From: an uncultured Spirochaeta sp.
GTDB taxonomy: Bacteria; Spirochaetota; Spirochaetia; DSM-27196; Alkalispirochaetaceae
DNA length: 56,451 nucleotides
NCBI GenBank assembly: GCA_913030605.1
Contig: CAJWEZ010000025.1
Span: forward strand, 1-56,451
Direction of reading: 5' to 3'
In this document: one piece after another, positions 7,827 to 16,208 of the stretch
Numbering within the stretch: the stretch's first letter is position 1
Layout of the letters: every line of letters begins with the position of its first letter
Notes under the pieces: generated by a model
Told to the model about the DNA's origin: nothing
The model's input: only the letters and a program-made list of their open reading frames with translations
The model's database searches: none
Position numbers and translations under genes: made by a program

Positions 7827-8683
7827 AGGAGGTGAGGCGTGTCGACGAGGATACGGCCGATCTCCTCCGCCGTGGCCTGGGCAGGCACCATGATGAGTGG
7901 CTGCGAGGTTCCGCTGAGGCGGTGGTCGTCGCGTGGATCGAACCGCGAGGGATCGGCGATCACCAGGTCCACTCGTTCGAGGCAGGCGAGATCGTCGATG
8001 TGACGCAGGTCGTGGATGAGGATCCGGTTCGCCTGCCGCGCCAGTGCGGTTACGGTGGCGGCTCCACCACGGCGAATCTGCTCCTCCGACAGGGGTTCGG
8101 CATCGCGACGACCGGCGAACTCGTTCCACGTGTACTGCCAGAACTCACGGTAGGGATGCACCACCACGGTGTTGAGGTCCTCCGCCAGCCGTTCCGCCAG
8201 ATCGCGGTCGTCCATGACCGCCACGTGCCGGATAAACCAGGGGCGAACCGTCGGCGGAATGAAGCGCCAGTTCTCGTAGGGGTTGGCCCGGATGGCGGAA
8301 GCCGAGACGGGGATGTTGCGCCGGCTGGGGTCCACGGGCACGTACTGCGCGTTGAGCTGCCACGCCAGTTCCCACCCGTAGTTCTCCGAGGCAAATACGT
8401 GGGTGATCTGTTCCGGGACCGCCTCACGCACCGACCGCGCCCAGATGGAAATCGCGCCGGCCTCGCCGCGGCGGGCCTCCGGTATCTCCTCGGTGATGTG
8501 CACCACCTCGCAGGTGGGGGCGAGTTCGCGAACCCACTCGTAGCGGAGGTCACCCGGAATCGGCTCGTGGGAGAGGGTACATACCAGGACGTACAGACGG
8601 TCCACCATATGCCGGGCAAAGTCGATCAGATAAAGGTGTCCGTTGTGCGGGGGCATGAACCGCCCGATGATGACGCCGGTCAT
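7823..8683 (-). CDS. NadR-like nicotinamide-nucleotide adenylyltransferase with degenerate kinase half
   Basis: A 286-residue protein laid out like the NMN adenylyltransferase plus ribosylnicotinamide kinase halves of NadR. The first half is intact: GRFMPPHNGH (the nucleotidyltransferase GxFxPxHxGH motif), a long central part, and PVSASAIRANPYENWRFIP (the ISGTxIR signature and NadR-style follow-up), so transfer of AMP to NMN or a related mononucleotide is likely. The second half aligns by eye with NadR kinase (AERLAEDLNTVVVHPYREFW) but the place where the P-loop GxxxxGK[ST] should be reads VAVMDDRDLAERL, so ATP-dependent ribosylnicotinamide phosphorylation is unlikely. Start is ATG 8683; no Shine-Dalgarno is present. 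Divergent from the ROK kinase. Confidence 0.85.
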   Translation of the reverse strand: MTGVIIGRFMPPHNGHLYLIDFARHMVDRLYVLVCTLSHEPIPGDLRYEWVRELAPTCEVVHITEEIPEARRGEAGAISIWARSVREAVPEQITHVFASENYGWELAWQLNAQYVPVDPSRRNIPVSASAIRANPYENWRFIPPTVRPWFIRHVAVMDDRDLAERLAEDLNTVVVHPYREFWQYTWNEFAGRRDAEPLSEEQIRRGGAATVTALARQANRILIHDLRHIDDLACLERVDLVIADPSRFDPRDDHRLSGTSQPLIMVPAQATAEEIGRILVDTPHLL

Positions 8684-8694
8684 GGTAAGGTGGT

Positions 8695-8724
8695 ACAGTA
8701 CCGGCTTTGCACGGAATTCGGCAA
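8695..8724 (-). promoter_or_regulatory. Promoter of the NadR-like gene
   Basis: On the minus strand: TTGCCG (8719-8724), 18-base spacer, TACTGT (8695-8700), 11 bases before the ATG. The transcript would carry about four leader bases and no ribosome-binding site. It overlaps the ribosome-binding site of the divergent ROK gene. Confidence 0.5.
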
Positions 8725-8737
8725 GGAGGAACCGGCT

Positions 8738-9685
8738 ATGCGTATCGGATTCGATCTCGGTGGAACCAAGATGCTGGCGGCGGTGCTCGACGACGATCGC
8801 TCCGTGGTGGCGCGGAACAAGAACCGCACCGAGGGCGGAGACAACGACCATATCTTTGCCCAGATCGTAGCCACCGTGGACGGGGCCCTCGGAAAGGCAG
8901 GAGCCTCCCGTGGTGATCTGGAATCGGTGGGCATCGCGGTTCCCGGTCCGATCGATGCCGCCACGGGAACGATCCTCTATACGCCGAACCTGGGCATACG
9001 CAATTTTCCTCTGGCCGAGCGACTCGGTCACGAACTCGGGTGCCACATCTATCTGGAAAACGACGTCAACGCAGGTCTGTGGGGAGAGTACGTCGCCGGC
9101 TGTGCCCGGGGCCGCCGCCACGTGGTGGGGATCTTCCCGGGAACCGGAATCGGCGGCGGTCTGATACTGGATGGACACCTCTACCGTGGCAAGGGCGGCG
9201 CCGCCGGAGAGATCGGCCACATCACCGTCCAAAGCGACGGTCGCCGCTGCGGGTGCGGCAACCACGGCTGCCTGGAGACGGTGGCGTCCAAGACCGCGAT
9301 CGCGCGCGACCTGGCGATTCTCGCGATGAACGGGCAGTCGCCGGTACTGGCGGAGGCCGGCGCGACCGACATTCGCCTCGTGAAAAGCGGTCTGATCAAA
9401 AAGGCGCTGGATGCCGGCGACCCCGGCGTGGCGGAAGTGGTGGACCAGGCCGCCCGCTTTCTCGGCATCGGCATGGCGGCGATGGTGAACACCTTCGATC
9501 CGGAGATGATCGTCCTGGGTGGCGGTCTGGTGGAGAAGCTGGGCTCACGGTTTACCGACATCGCCGAGGCAACCATGCGGGAGCGGGCGATGCAGCGCCT
9601 GGTGACCGGCGTGGAGGTTGTCGAGGCCCAGCTTGGTGACGACGCCGTCGTGGTTGGGGCGGCGGATCTGGCGGAGGCTCACTAG
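8738..9685 (+). CDS. ROK-family sugar kinase (glucokinase-like)
   Basis: A 315-residue ROK protein without the DNA-binding domain of ROK repressors, so an enzyme. Seen are DLGGTKM (phosphate 1), GIAVPGPID, LENDVNAGLWGEY, GTGIGGGL, and EIGH followed by the zinc site CGCGNHGCLE, all typical of ROK hexokinases; the catalytic Asp is in ENDVN. Glucose is the usual substrate, but N-acetylhexosamine or fructose kinases look alike at this level. A strong AAGGAGG lies eight bases before the ATG. It ends three bases before ppx, so it is probably the first gene of the ROK-ppx-ppk-kinase-regulator run. Glucose phosphorylation and polyphosphate turnover sharing an operon is unusual but may reflect ATP/phosphate balancing. 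Confidence 0.9.
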   Translation: MRIGFDLGGTKMLAAVLDDDRSVVARNKNRTEGGDNDHIFAQIVATVDGALGKAGASRGDLESVGIAVPGPIDAATGTILYTPNLGIRNFPLAERLGHELGCHIYLENDVNAGLWGEYVAGCARGRRHVVGIFPGTGIGGGLILDGHLYRGKGGAAGEIGHITVQSDGRRCGCGNHGCLETVASKTAIARDLAILAMNGQSPVLAEAGATDIRLVKSGLIKKALDAGDPGVAEVVDQAARFLGIGMAAMVNTFDPEMIVLGGGLVEKLGSRFTDIAEATMRERAMQRLVTGVEVVEAQLGDDAVVVGAADLAEAH

Positions 9686-9688
9686 ACG

Positions 9689-11284
9689 ATGCAGAAAAAA
9701 CGCCACGAACCCAACGCCTCCGCCGGCGGACTCGGAACCCCAACGGACGGTCCGCGTCTGGTCTCGGTCATCGACATCGGGTCCACGGCGATACGCGTGG
9801 TTATCGCCGAGATTCGCGAGGACTCGGAATGGGTCACCCTGGACCGCGCATCGCGGCCTCTCTCGCTGGGTCGCGACGTATTCATCGACGGAGTCCTGAG
9901 CACGGAATCGATGCGGGAGGCGGTGGCGATCCTCAAAGGGTTTCGCGAACTCCTGCAGGGCTGGCGCATCCCGCCGGATTCGGTGCGCGTCATCGCCACC
10001 GCCGCCATCCGTGAAGCCAAAAACCGCGACACCTTCCTGGATCGCGTCCAGATCCGTACCGGCTTTCGGATCGACGTGGTCGAGGGGATCGAGGAGAACC
10101 ACCTCACCTACATCGCCGTACAGCACGCGATCAACGACCTCAGGCCGCAGTTCGCGCGCTCCAGCGCCATGATCCTCGAGGTCGGCGGCGGTACCACGGA
10201 AATCATGATGCTGCAGCGCGGACGCATGGTGGCGGCGCACTCCCTGCGCATCGGGACGCTGCGGGTGGAACAGCAGCTCCAGGCACCGATGGGCCTCACC
10301 TCCAACGACCGCGTGGAGGAGTACCTGCGCGAGAATATCCGGGTGAACCGGGAGGTCCTGAACACCGAGCTGCGCCTGGACCGCATCCGCTACTTTGTGG
10401 CGGTCGGCGGCGACGCCCGGATCGCCGCGCAACGCGTGGGCAAGCGGGAGGCGGAGCACTTCTCCGTCATCGAGCGCAAGGCCTTTGACAGCTTCCTGCA
10501 CGAGCTCCAGCGGCGAACGCTGGACGAGTGCGTCCGCGAACTCAACCTCACCTACACCGAGGCGGAGGGGCTTCTGCCGGCGCTGCTGACGTACAAACTG
10601 TTCATGGAGGCGACGAGCGCCCAGCAGCTCATTGTCCCGGACGTGAGCATCCGCGAGGGCGTCCTCATCAATTTCGCCATGGGACGCCGCGGGCCGATGC
10701 GCCAGGAGTTTGCCGAACAGGTCATCAACTCGACGATCGGGCTCGGCCGCAAGTTTCACTTCGACGAGTCCCACGGTCTGCACGTGGCATCGCTGGCAGT
10801 GAGCCTCTTCGACCAGTTCGGCGACGAACACGGCATGGACGAGCACGCCCGGCTTCTGCTGGAGGTGGCGGCGATCATCCACGACATCGGGAACTTCATT
10901 CGGGCGTCGGGGCACCACAAGCACGGTCAGTACATCGTGGAGAACTCCGAGATATTCGGGCTCTCCCGGTCCGATATCCGCATCCTGGCGAACGTGGTGC
11001 GCTACCACCGCGGCGGAAACCCCAACTCCGCGCACACCTCGTACGTGTCGCTGCGGCGTGAGCAGCGCATGCTGGTGCTCAAGCTTGCCAGCCTGCTGCG
11101 GGTTGCCGACGCCCTGGACCGCGGTCACGTGCAGCGCATCCGGACGTTTTCGCTGGAGCGACGGGAGGACGACGTGATCCTGCACTGCGACTACGCCGGT
11201 GACATCTCGATCGAACAGTACGGCCTGCGTCAGAAGGGACGCCTCTTCGAGGACGTGTTTGGCTACGGAGTGATAGCAGTATGA
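9689..11284 (+). CDS. ppx: Exopolyphosphatase / pppGpp phosphohydrolase with C-terminal HD domain
   Basis: A 531-residue Ppx/GppA-family enzyme. The N-terminal ASKHA-fold half has VIDIGSTAIRVVIAEI (phosphate loop 1) and EVGGGTTEIMML (loop 2); the C-terminal half has an HD-type region, AAIIHDIGNFIRASGHHKH, then VVRYHR. It releases phosphate from the ends of polyphosphate and may hydrolyse pppGpp. The stop overlaps the ATG of ppk (ATGA), so synthesis of the opposing enzyme pair is translationally coupled. Length matches full Ppx rather than the short GppA-only form. Confidence 0.93.
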   Translation: MQKKRHEPNASAGGLGTPTDGPRLVSVIDIGSTAIRVVIAEIREDSEWVTLDRASRPLSLGRDVFIDGVLSTESMREAVAILKGFRELLQGWRIPPDSVRVIATAAIREAKNRDTFLDRVQIRTGFRIDVVEGIEENHLTYIAVQHAINDLRPQFARSSAMILEVGGGTTEIMMLQRGRMVAAHSLRIGTLRVEQQLQAPMGLTSNDRVEEYLRENIRVNREVLNTELRLDRIRYFVAVGGDARIAAQRVGKREAEHFSVIERKAFDSFLHELQRRTLDECVRELNLTYTEAEGLLPALLTYKLFMEATSAQQLIVPDVSIREGVLINFAMGRRGPMRQEFAEQVINSTIGLGRKFHFDESHGLHVASLAVSLFDQFGDEHGMDEHARLLLEVAAIIHDIGNFIRASGHHKHGQYIVENSEIFGLSRSDIRILANVVRYHRGGNPNSAHTSYVSLRREQRMLVLKLASLLRVADALDRGHVQRIRTFSLERREDDVILHCDYAGDISIEQYGLRQKGRLFEDVFGYGVIAV

Positions 11285-13440
11285 GCGGACCCTACATCAA
11301 TCGCGAACTGAGCTGGATCGAGTTCAACGCCCGGGTGTTGTCGGAGGCGGAGAACCCGGATGTGCCGCTCCTGGAGCGGCTGAAGTTTCTGAGCATCGTC
11401 TCTTCCAACTTCGACGAGTTCTTCATGGTGCGGGTGGCTACCGTCAAACGGCAGCAGCGTCTCAATCAGGCGTCGAACTGCCCCACCGGTATGAGTCCGC
11501 GGGAACAGCTGGAGGCGATTCGTGCGCGGGTGGCTGAGCTCAGCGAACGCAAATACCGCGTCCTGCTGGAGGACATCTTTCCGGCGCTCGCCGAACGCGG
11601 CCTGGTGCGCGTGCAGCGCGCGGACTGGGATTCGGAACAGCAGGGCTTCGTCAAGCGCTTTTTTCGCGAGCGCGTGTTCCCGGTCCTCACGCCGGTACGC
11701 GCCCCGGCGGGTGAGGGACTCCCGTCGGTGGGAAACCTGCGTCTCCACGCGGCGTTCCTCCTGGAGCCCGGGCCGGACGCATCCGACGGCGCCGTGGGGT
11801 TGCAGGACATCGGCGGTGAGACCGTTGAGGCGGACGACAAGGGGCGCCTGCTCGCCCTGGTGCAGGTCCCGTCGTCGCTGGAACGGGTGGTCTACCTTCC
11901 CACGGACACACCGAACGTCGTGGCGTTCACGTTTCTGGAGCAGGTGATCCTGTCGGAGGCGTACCAGCTCTTTCCCGGCTTCACCGTGAAGGAACAGTGT
12001 CTCTTTCGCGTCACCCGCGACGCCGACTTTGGCGTGGACGAGGAACGCGACGAGGATTTCGTGGAGGCGATGGAGCAGGTGATCGAGACCCGCGACCGGA
12101 GCGAGGTGGTTCGCATGAACATCAACCGCGGCTCCCGCCGCCTGCGGACGATCCTCACACGGGCCCTCGACCTCTCGGAGGACGAGGTGTTTGAGAGCGC
12201 CGACCCGCTGGAACTGCGGAACCTCATGGACGTGGTCGGAATCGACGGGTTTGCCGAGCTCCGGGACCCATCCTGGAAACCGATGCAGTCGCCATGGGTG
12301 GATGAGGACGAACCGATCTGGGACAGCATCCGTCGCCGGGACATCCTGCTGCACCACCCCTACGAGAGTTTCGATCCCGTGGTACGCATGGTGCAGGAGG
12401 CCGCCGACGACTCCGCCACCCTGGCGATCAAAATGACGCTCTACCGCACCAGCGGCAACTCGCCGATCATTCGGGCGCTGGAACGGGCGGCGGAGAACGG
12501 AAAACAGGTCTCGGTCCTGGTGGAGCTCAAGGCGCGCTTCGACGAGGAGCGCAACATCGGCTGGGCGCAGCGGCTGGAGCGCGCCGGCGTGATCGTGGTG
12601 TACGGAATCGCGCGGCTCAAGGTGCACGCAAAGGCGCTGCTCATCATCCGCCGGGAGCGCGACGGGATCAGACGCTACACGCATCTGGGTACCGGCAACT
12701 ACAACGACAAGACCGCCAAGCTCTACACCGACCTGGGGCTCATGAGCTGTGACGAGGAGCTGTGCTACGAGGTGGGCCGGTTCTTCAACTCGATCACCGG
12801 GTACTCGGTGATTCCGGGACTCCAGAAGCTCTCCATGGCCCCGGTGGGACTCAAGCGACGGGTGCTGGAGATGATCCGCCGCGAGGCAACCCGTGCCGAA
12901 GGCGGCGGGAGCGGCCTGATCATCGCGAAGATGAACTCCCTGGCCGATCCCGAGGTGATCGACGCGCTGTACCAGGCCTCCCGGGCAGGTGTGGAGGTTC
13001 GGCTCAACATCCGCGGGATCTGCATGCTCGTGCCCGGTGTCGCCGGAACCAGCGAGAACATTCGCGTGGTGAGCATTATCGACCGCTACCTCGAGCATAC
13101 GCGGGCGTTCTTTTTCGAGAACGGCGGCAATCCCGAGGTATACCTCGCCAGCGCGGACTGGATGCCACGAAACCTGGAGAAACGGGTGGAACTCATGTTT
13201 CCGGTGGAAAACCCGGACATCCGCCGCCGGATTCGGCGCATCCTGGATCTGTACTTTTCAGACAACAGCAAGGCCCACGAGCTGGGTCCCGACGGCCGCT
13301 GGACCCGCGTGGTCCCCGACGCCACGGAGCCACGGTTCCGGGCGCAGGAGGCGGCCTACCACCGGATTCGCGACCGCCTCTCCGGCGACGAACCGGAAAA
13401 CCGCCAGGAGTTCAAGGTTCGGCGCCGACCGCCGGAGTGA
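11281..13440 (+). CDS. ppk: Polyphosphate kinase 1
   Basis: A 719-residue Ppk1, close to the family norm. It polymerises the gamma phosphate of ATP into polyphosphate. Visible are the N-terminal NRELSWIEFNARVL and SNFDEFFMVRVA, the central KMTLYRTSG, the phospho-histidine segment ARLKVHAKALLI (around residue 448), YTHLGTGNYND, and the second PLD-like active-site segment NPEVYLASADWM...KRVELMFPV (around 620-640). All domains (N, head, C1, C2) appear intact. Coupled to ppx upstream; a two-component system follows within 20 bases, suggesting phosphate control of the whole run. Confidence 0.96.
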   Translation: MSGPYINRELSWIEFNARVLSEAENPDVPLLERLKFLSIVSSNFDEFFMVRVATVKRQQRLNQASNCPTGMSPREQLEAIRARVAELSERKYRVLLEDIFPALAERGLVRVQRADWDSEQQGFVKRFFRERVFPVLTPVRAPAGEGLPSVGNLRLHAAFLLEPGPDASDGAVGLQDIGGETVEADDKGRLLALVQVPSSLERVVYLPTDTPNVVAFTFLEQVILSEAYQLFPGFTVKEQCLFRVTRDADFGVDEERDEDFVEAMEQVIETRDRSEVVRMNINRGSRRLRTILTRALDLSEDEVFESADPLELRNLMDVVGIDGFAELRDPSWKPMQSPWVDEDEPIWDSIRRRDILLHHPYESFDPVVRMVQEAADDSATLAIKMTLYRTSGNSPIIRALERAAENGKQVSVLVELKARFDEERNIGWAQRLERAGVIVVYGIARLKVHAKALLIIRRERDGIRRYTHLGTGNYNDKTAKLYTDLGLMSCDEELCYEVGRFFNSITGYSVIPGLQKLSMAPVGLKRRVLEMIRREATRAEGGGSGLIIAKMNSLADPEVIDALYQASRAGVEVRLNIRGICMLVPGVAGTSENIRVVSIIDRYLEHTRAFFFENGGNPEVYLASADWMPRNLEKRVELMFPVENPDIRRRIRRILDLYFSDNSKAHELGPDGRWTRVVPDATEPRFRAQEAAYHRIRDRLSGDEPENRQEFKVRRRPPE

Positions 13441-13458
13441 TATATACTCGTGGGTCGG

Positions 13459-14343
13459 ATGCACGCCTTCGGCCCCAGACCACTCCTGATCGCCTCGCTG
13501 TTTGCGGTGGGAATCGGCGCGGCGCTGCTGCTCCCGGAACGGGGGTGGATTCTCGGTGTTCCGCTGCTGGCGGTGGAAACGGTGTGGATCTGGAAGAGTG
13601 TCGGTCGCGCCCGGAGATGGGTCGCCGCCCGGGAGGAACGCTATGACCGACGGGGACAACTGCTGTCCACGCTGGCCCACGAACTCCGGACGCCGCTGAC
13701 CGTGATCCGGTCGTCGGCCTCGATCCTGCTCGAGGACCCGGCGGCGGAACCCCTGACCGGCGACCAGCAGCGATTTGTCCGCAGCATATTCGGCAACGCC
13801 CATCGTCTGGAAGCGCTGACGGAGAACGTCCTCGCCGGTCTCAAGATCGAGAGCTGGAGTGATTCGCTTCGTCTGCGGCCGGTGGACCTCCGCCGGGAAG
13901 TCGGCGGTGTGACCCGGAACATGGAGCCGGTGCTGGCGACGCGGGGGCAGCGCATTCACTACATGTTTCCCTCGCTCCTGAGTCGGGCTCTGGCGGATCC
14001 TCAGTGGATCGGCCAGGTCCTGGTCAACCTGGTCCACAACGCATCGAAATACACCGAAGACGGCGGAACGATCGACATGACGGTGAAAGAAAACGAGCGC
14101 TTCCTGGTGGTCTCGGTCTCGGACAACGGGTCGGGTCTCCCCGCGCGTCGCAGGCCGGACGTGTTTGCGGAGTACGTGCAGGGACGACCGGAGGCGGCGG
14201 AGAGTCTTGAGGGGACCGGCCTGGGACTGGCGATCGTAAAGCGGGTCATTGCGCTCCACGGCGGCGATGTGTACGTCGCCTCCCGTCCCGACGGTGGAAC
14301 CACGGTGTCCTTTACGCTGAAAAAGGCGGGTGGCGGTGCGTAG
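13459..14343 (+). CDS. Sensor histidine kinase, PhoR-like (HisKA/HATPase)
   Basis: A 294-residue kinase with two closely spaced N-terminal membrane helices (residues 5-40) and almost no extracytoplasmic loop, then HisKA (LAHELRTPLTVIRSSASIL, His about 74) and HATPase boxes (LVNLVHNASKYT, SVSDNGSGLP, GTGLGLAIVKRVI). The lack of a sensor domain suggests it reads a membrane partner, as PhoR reads the PstSCAB/PhoU complex. It overlaps the regulator gene downstream by 14 bases. Start: ATG 13459 is preferred; an in-frame GTG lies nine bases earlier. A TATACT ten bases before this ATG could be an internal promoter. 'PhoR-like' rests on context with ppx/ppk and is inference. Confidence 0.88.
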   Translation: MHAFGPRPLLIASLFAVGIGAALLLPERGWILGVPLLAVETVWIWKSVGRARRWVAAREERYDRRGQLLSTLAHELRTPLTVIRSSASILLEDPAAEPLTGDQQRFVRSIFGNAHRLEALTENVLAGLKIESWSDSLRLRPVDLRREVGGVTRNMEPVLATRGQRIHYMFPSLLSRALADPQWIGQVLVNLVHNASKYTEDGGTIDMTVKENERFLVVSVSDNGSGLPARRRPDVFAEYVQGRPEAAESLEGTGLGLAIVKRVIALHGGDVYVASRPDGGTTVSFTLKKAGGGA

Positions 14344-15025
14344 CGTCCGGCTCGGCCGCATTCTCGTCGTGGAGGATGAGCCGGAGGTGCGGGATATCCT
14401 GGCGTACCTGTTCTCCAACGAGGGGTATCAGGTGGTCACCGCCGGAACAGCCACCAGGGCGTGGGAGGCGGTGTCGGAATCCCGGCCCGACCTGGTCGTG
14501 CTGGACGTCGAGCTGCCGGATCAGAGCGGGCTGGTCTTCTGCCGCCGGGCCAAACAGCTCGGTGTCCCCGTTATCATGGTGAGCAGCCACGATCGCGACG
14601 ACGAAGTGGTCGCGGGACTTGAGACCGGCGCCGACGACTATGTGCGCAAGCCGTTCAATAACCGCGAACTCCTCCTTCGGGTACGGCGGCTGATGGAACA
14701 GCCCTCGGTGGCGGTTGGCGAGGAACGACGGGTGTCGGTCGGGGACCTGGTGGTTGACCGCGAGTCCGCCCGTGTCTGGCGCGGGGCACGCGAGATCCAC
14801 CTGAGTCCCACGGAATGGAACATCCTCGACCTGCTGGTCAGTCGACGCGGCCGCGCCCAGAGCGTTGAGGATATCCTCGAGCACGTGTGGCACACCACGG
14901 ACTGGGACGGCGGTGCCGAAATGGTGAAGGTCAATATCCGTCGGCTGCGCAGGAAGATCGAGCAGAATCCGCGGCAGCCGGAGATCGTCCTCAACCGCTG
15001 GGGCCGGGGCTATCTGATCGAATAG
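14330..15025 (+). CDS. Response regulator, OmpR/PhoB family
   Basis: A 231-residue regulator: receiver domain with acidic pocket (VVEDEPE), phospho-acceptor Asp in VVLDVELPDQSG (around residue 58), the switch Ser in IMVSSHD and Lys in DDYVRKPF, then a winged-helix DNA-binding domain (LSPTEWNILDLLVSRRG, VKVNIRRLRRKIE, NRWGRGYLIE). It is the cognate partner of the overlapping kinase. Likely targets are the downstream ABC importer promoter and possibly the 30.4-kb redox cluster, since both carry TCACCGAAT-containing repeats upstream. The start is GTG within the kinase gene. Confidence 0.9.
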   Translation: MAVRSVRLGRILVVEDEPEVRDILAYLFSNEGYQVVTAGTATRAWEAVSESRPDLVVLDVELPDQSGLVFCRRAKQLGVPVIMVSSHDRDDEVVAGLETGADDYVRKPFNNRELLLRVRRLMEQPSVAVGEERRVSVGDLVVDRESARVWRGAREIHLSPTEWNILDLLVSRRGRAQSVEDILEHVWHTTDWDGGAEMVKVNIRRLRRKIEQNPRQPEIVLNRWGRGYLIE

Positions 15026-15033
15026 CCGCGAAA

Positions 15034-15061
15034 CTGTCACCGAATTGTTTCTTGTTCACCG
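15034..15061 (+). promoter_or_regulatory. Candidate Pho-box-like site before the ABC importer
   Basis: Lies between the OmpR/PhoB-type regulator and the binding-protein gene. CTGTCAC (15034-15040) resembles the PhoB half-site CTGTCAT, followed after four bases by TTGTTTC and then by TTCACCG. The core TCACCGAAT (15037-15045) also occurs in the minus-strand repeats at 30403-30424. No convincing -35/-10 pair is present, as expected for an activator-dependent promoter. Weak sequence evidence supported by context. Confidence 0.35.
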
Positions 15062-15106
15062 CGGAACCCGGACCCACACTGGAACGTACATAACAGGAGG
15101 ACATCC

Positions 15107-16123
15107 ATGAAACGAACTGTCATGGCACTGATGATCGTAGCCCTCGTTGCCGGCGCCGCGTTTGCGTCGGGGCAGGCGGAGCCCCAGGAGCGGGTGACCG
15201 TGTACACCACCCTGGACGAGGAGCTGGCGCGGGAAGTATTCGCCGCGTTCACCGAGGACACCGGCATCCAGGTTGACTGGGTTCGCCTGTCCACGGGCGA
15301 GGCGGTGGCACGTATCGAGGCCGAACGCGACAACCCCCAGGCGAGTGTCTGGTACGGCGGCGTCGGACTTGGCCACATCGAGGCCAAGCAGAAGGGTCTC
15401 ACGACCCCGTATGAGTCCCCGGCGGCTCAGATGGCCGATCAGTTTCGCGATGCGGACTGGTACTGGTCCGGGATCTACGCCGGTCCCCTGGCGTTTGAGA
15501 GCAACATGAACATGCTCGAGCGCTACGGTCTGGACCAGCCGATGAGCTGGCAGGATCTTCTGGATCCCGGCTTCGAGGGACAGCTTCAGATGGCCAACCC
15601 CGGGTCGTCCGGTACCGCCTACAACGTCCTGGCGACGATGGTCCAGATTCTGGGCGAAGACCAGGCGTTCGACTACCTGCGGCGACTGGACAGCAACATC
15701 GCCCAGTACACCCGGTCCGGTTCGGCCCCCGGCCGCAACGCCGCGATCGGCGAGATCACCGTGGCGATCGGGTATGCCCACGACGGCGTGCGGCTGATTT
15801 CCGAAGGCTATCCGCTGGAACTCTCGTTCCCCAGTGAGGGCACCGGCTACGAGATCGCATCGATCTCCATGATCGCCAACGGTCCCGCGGAGGAACAGGC
15901 GGCGGCGGAGCGGTTGTTCGACTGGGCCCTCGGCGAACGGGCGGCGGCGCTGTACGCCACAAAGTTCGTGGTTCCCTTTGTCGACGTGGAACTGGCGCCG
16001 GGTGCGGTCCCGATCTCGCAGGTCAACACGATCGACCAGGACGACGTGTGGGCGGCGGCCAACAAGGAACGTCTGGTCAACCGCTGGAACGAAGAGATCG
16101 GTAACAACGCGATCACCGAATAA
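15107..16123 (+). CDS. ABC importer substrate-binding protein (iron/phosphonate type)
   Basis: A 338-residue exported binding protein. The signal peptide ends AAFASGQAE, a style common in spirochaete binding proteins. The mature part (VTVYTTLDEELAREVFAAFTEDTGIQVDWV, EGQLQMANPGSSGTAYN) is of the FbpA/AfuA/PotD-like class that also includes 2-aminoethylphosphonate-binding proteins. Substrate cannot be fixed from sequence: ferric iron is the default annotation, but the position next to ppx, ppk and a PhoB-type regulator makes a phosphorus compound attractive. An AGGAGG site precedes the ATG. A stable hairpin separates it from the permease gene, which usually gives the binding protein higher expression. 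Confidence 0.85.
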   Translation: MKRTVMALMIVALVAGAAFASGQAEPQERVTVYTTLDEELAREVFAAFTEDTGIQVDWVRLSTGEAVARIEAERDNPQASVWYGGVGLGHIEAKQKGLTTPYESPAAQMADQFRDADWYWSGIYAGPLAFESNMNMLERYGLDQPMSWQDLLDPGFEGQLQMANPGSSGTAYNVLATMVQILGEDQAFDYLRRLDSNIAQYTRSGSAPGRNAAIGEITVAIGYAHDGVRLISEGYPLELSFPSEGTGYEIASISMIANGPAEEQAAAERLFDWALGERAAALYATKFVVPFVDVELAPGAVPISQVNTIDQDDVWAAANKERLVNRWNEEIGNNAITE

Positions 16124-16141
16124 CGACCCGTACGGATGACA

Positions 16142-16184
16142 GCGGACCACCGGCCGCCGCCTTCGGGCGCGGTCGGTGGTCCGC
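16142..16184 (+). terminator. UUCG-capped hairpin between binding protein and permease genes
   Basis: GCGGACCACCG (16142-16152) pairs perfectly with CGGTGGTCCGC (16174-16184). Inside it, CGCC-TTCG-GGCG (16158-16169) forms a classic cUUCGg tetraloop. No T-run follows, so it is probably an mRNA-stabilising or attenuating element rather than a full terminator. Confidence 0.7.
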
Positions 16185-16208
16185 GTTCACTCCGGGGAGG
16201 AACTGTCC

